DNA of 64,000 nt, taken from assembly GCA_033032865.1 (NCBI GenBank), contig JAWHQI010000304.1:3091001-3155000 (forward strand), given 5' to 3'. This DNA is from Dactylorhiza incarnata (Eukaryota; Streptophyta; Magnoliopsida; Asparagales; Orchidaceae). Positions within the stretch are counted from its first letter, which is position 1, and each line of letters begins with the position of its first letter. Under the pieces are notes generated by a model. That model was not told the origin of the DNA. It ran no database searches and saw only the letters and a list, made by a program, of their open reading frames with translations. The position numbers and the translations under genes are program-made. This document shows positions 63,845-64,000 of the stretch, piece by piece.

Positions 63845-64000
63845 TGGTGTGTGTGTGTGATTGTATATATGATTGTATATGACTGTGTGTGTGGTGTATT
63901 TGTGGTGGCTGTGTATGTGGTGTGTATATGTGTGTGTGGTGTATGTATGTTGTGTGTGTGTGTGTTTGCTGTGTGTGTGTGTATATATGTATGTGTATGT
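63845..64000. repeat. TG-rich microsatellite
   Basis: Interrupted (TG)n and (TATG)n to the end of the window. Confidence 0.95.

Overview
This is plant nuclear DNA from a flowering plant. It is dominated by nested LTR retrotransposons and has one clear host gene, a single-exon OVATE family protein (OFP) gene at 57316-58161. The evidence for a plant is Ty1-copia and Tat-type Ty3-gypsy polyproteins, Tourist-like MITEs, spliceosomal introns inside element genes, and the OFP. The species cannot be named from the sequence; the GC-rich OFP coding region would suit a monocot but does not prove one.

Layout. 1-7400: two inverted copies of an LTR-like element (X and X') flank the 5' end of a gypsy element (L1 family) with minisatellites. 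7925-16345: a truncated Tat-like gypsy copy (E) with gag-pol on the minus strand, an antisense ORF on the plus strand, and a SIRE/Maximus-like LTR (14579-15928) inside gag. 17006-17158: a foldback MITE. 17718-23121: a Tork/Tnt1-like copia (A, TSD TAAAA) whose 5' part was replaced by a head-to-head pair of gypsy LTRs. 23401-23898: a probable solo LTR. 25122-34549: a complete Tat-type gypsy (B, TSD AGGTG).

35036-51907 is a decayed copia (C) carrying two later insertions: a solo L1 LTR (35936-36819, TSD ATTAA) and a SIRE/Maximus-like solo LTR (40695-50903, TSD GACAT). The second is itself interrupted by element D (41456-50058, TSD ATAAG). 52219-53850 is the deleted remnant of another copia (F). 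53941-56191 is a 1125-bp direct duplication. The OFP gene follows, then LTR-like sequence and MITEs to the end.

The most interesting unit is D. It has lost RT, RNase H and most of integrase, so it cannot move without help. It carries two genes antisense to gag, each preceded by its own minus-strand TATA box, and between them they have three well-supported short GT-AG introns. One encodes a Lys-rich, SR-rich, coiled-coil protein. The other encodes a domain resembling the 'putative gypsy type transposon' family followed by a basic, coiled-coil, acidic-tailed region. The second gene has a homologue, with an intron at the matching place, antisense to gag-pol in E. A second recurring pattern is that several unrelated LTR families here carry arrays of short GC-rich palindromes upstream of their TATA boxes.
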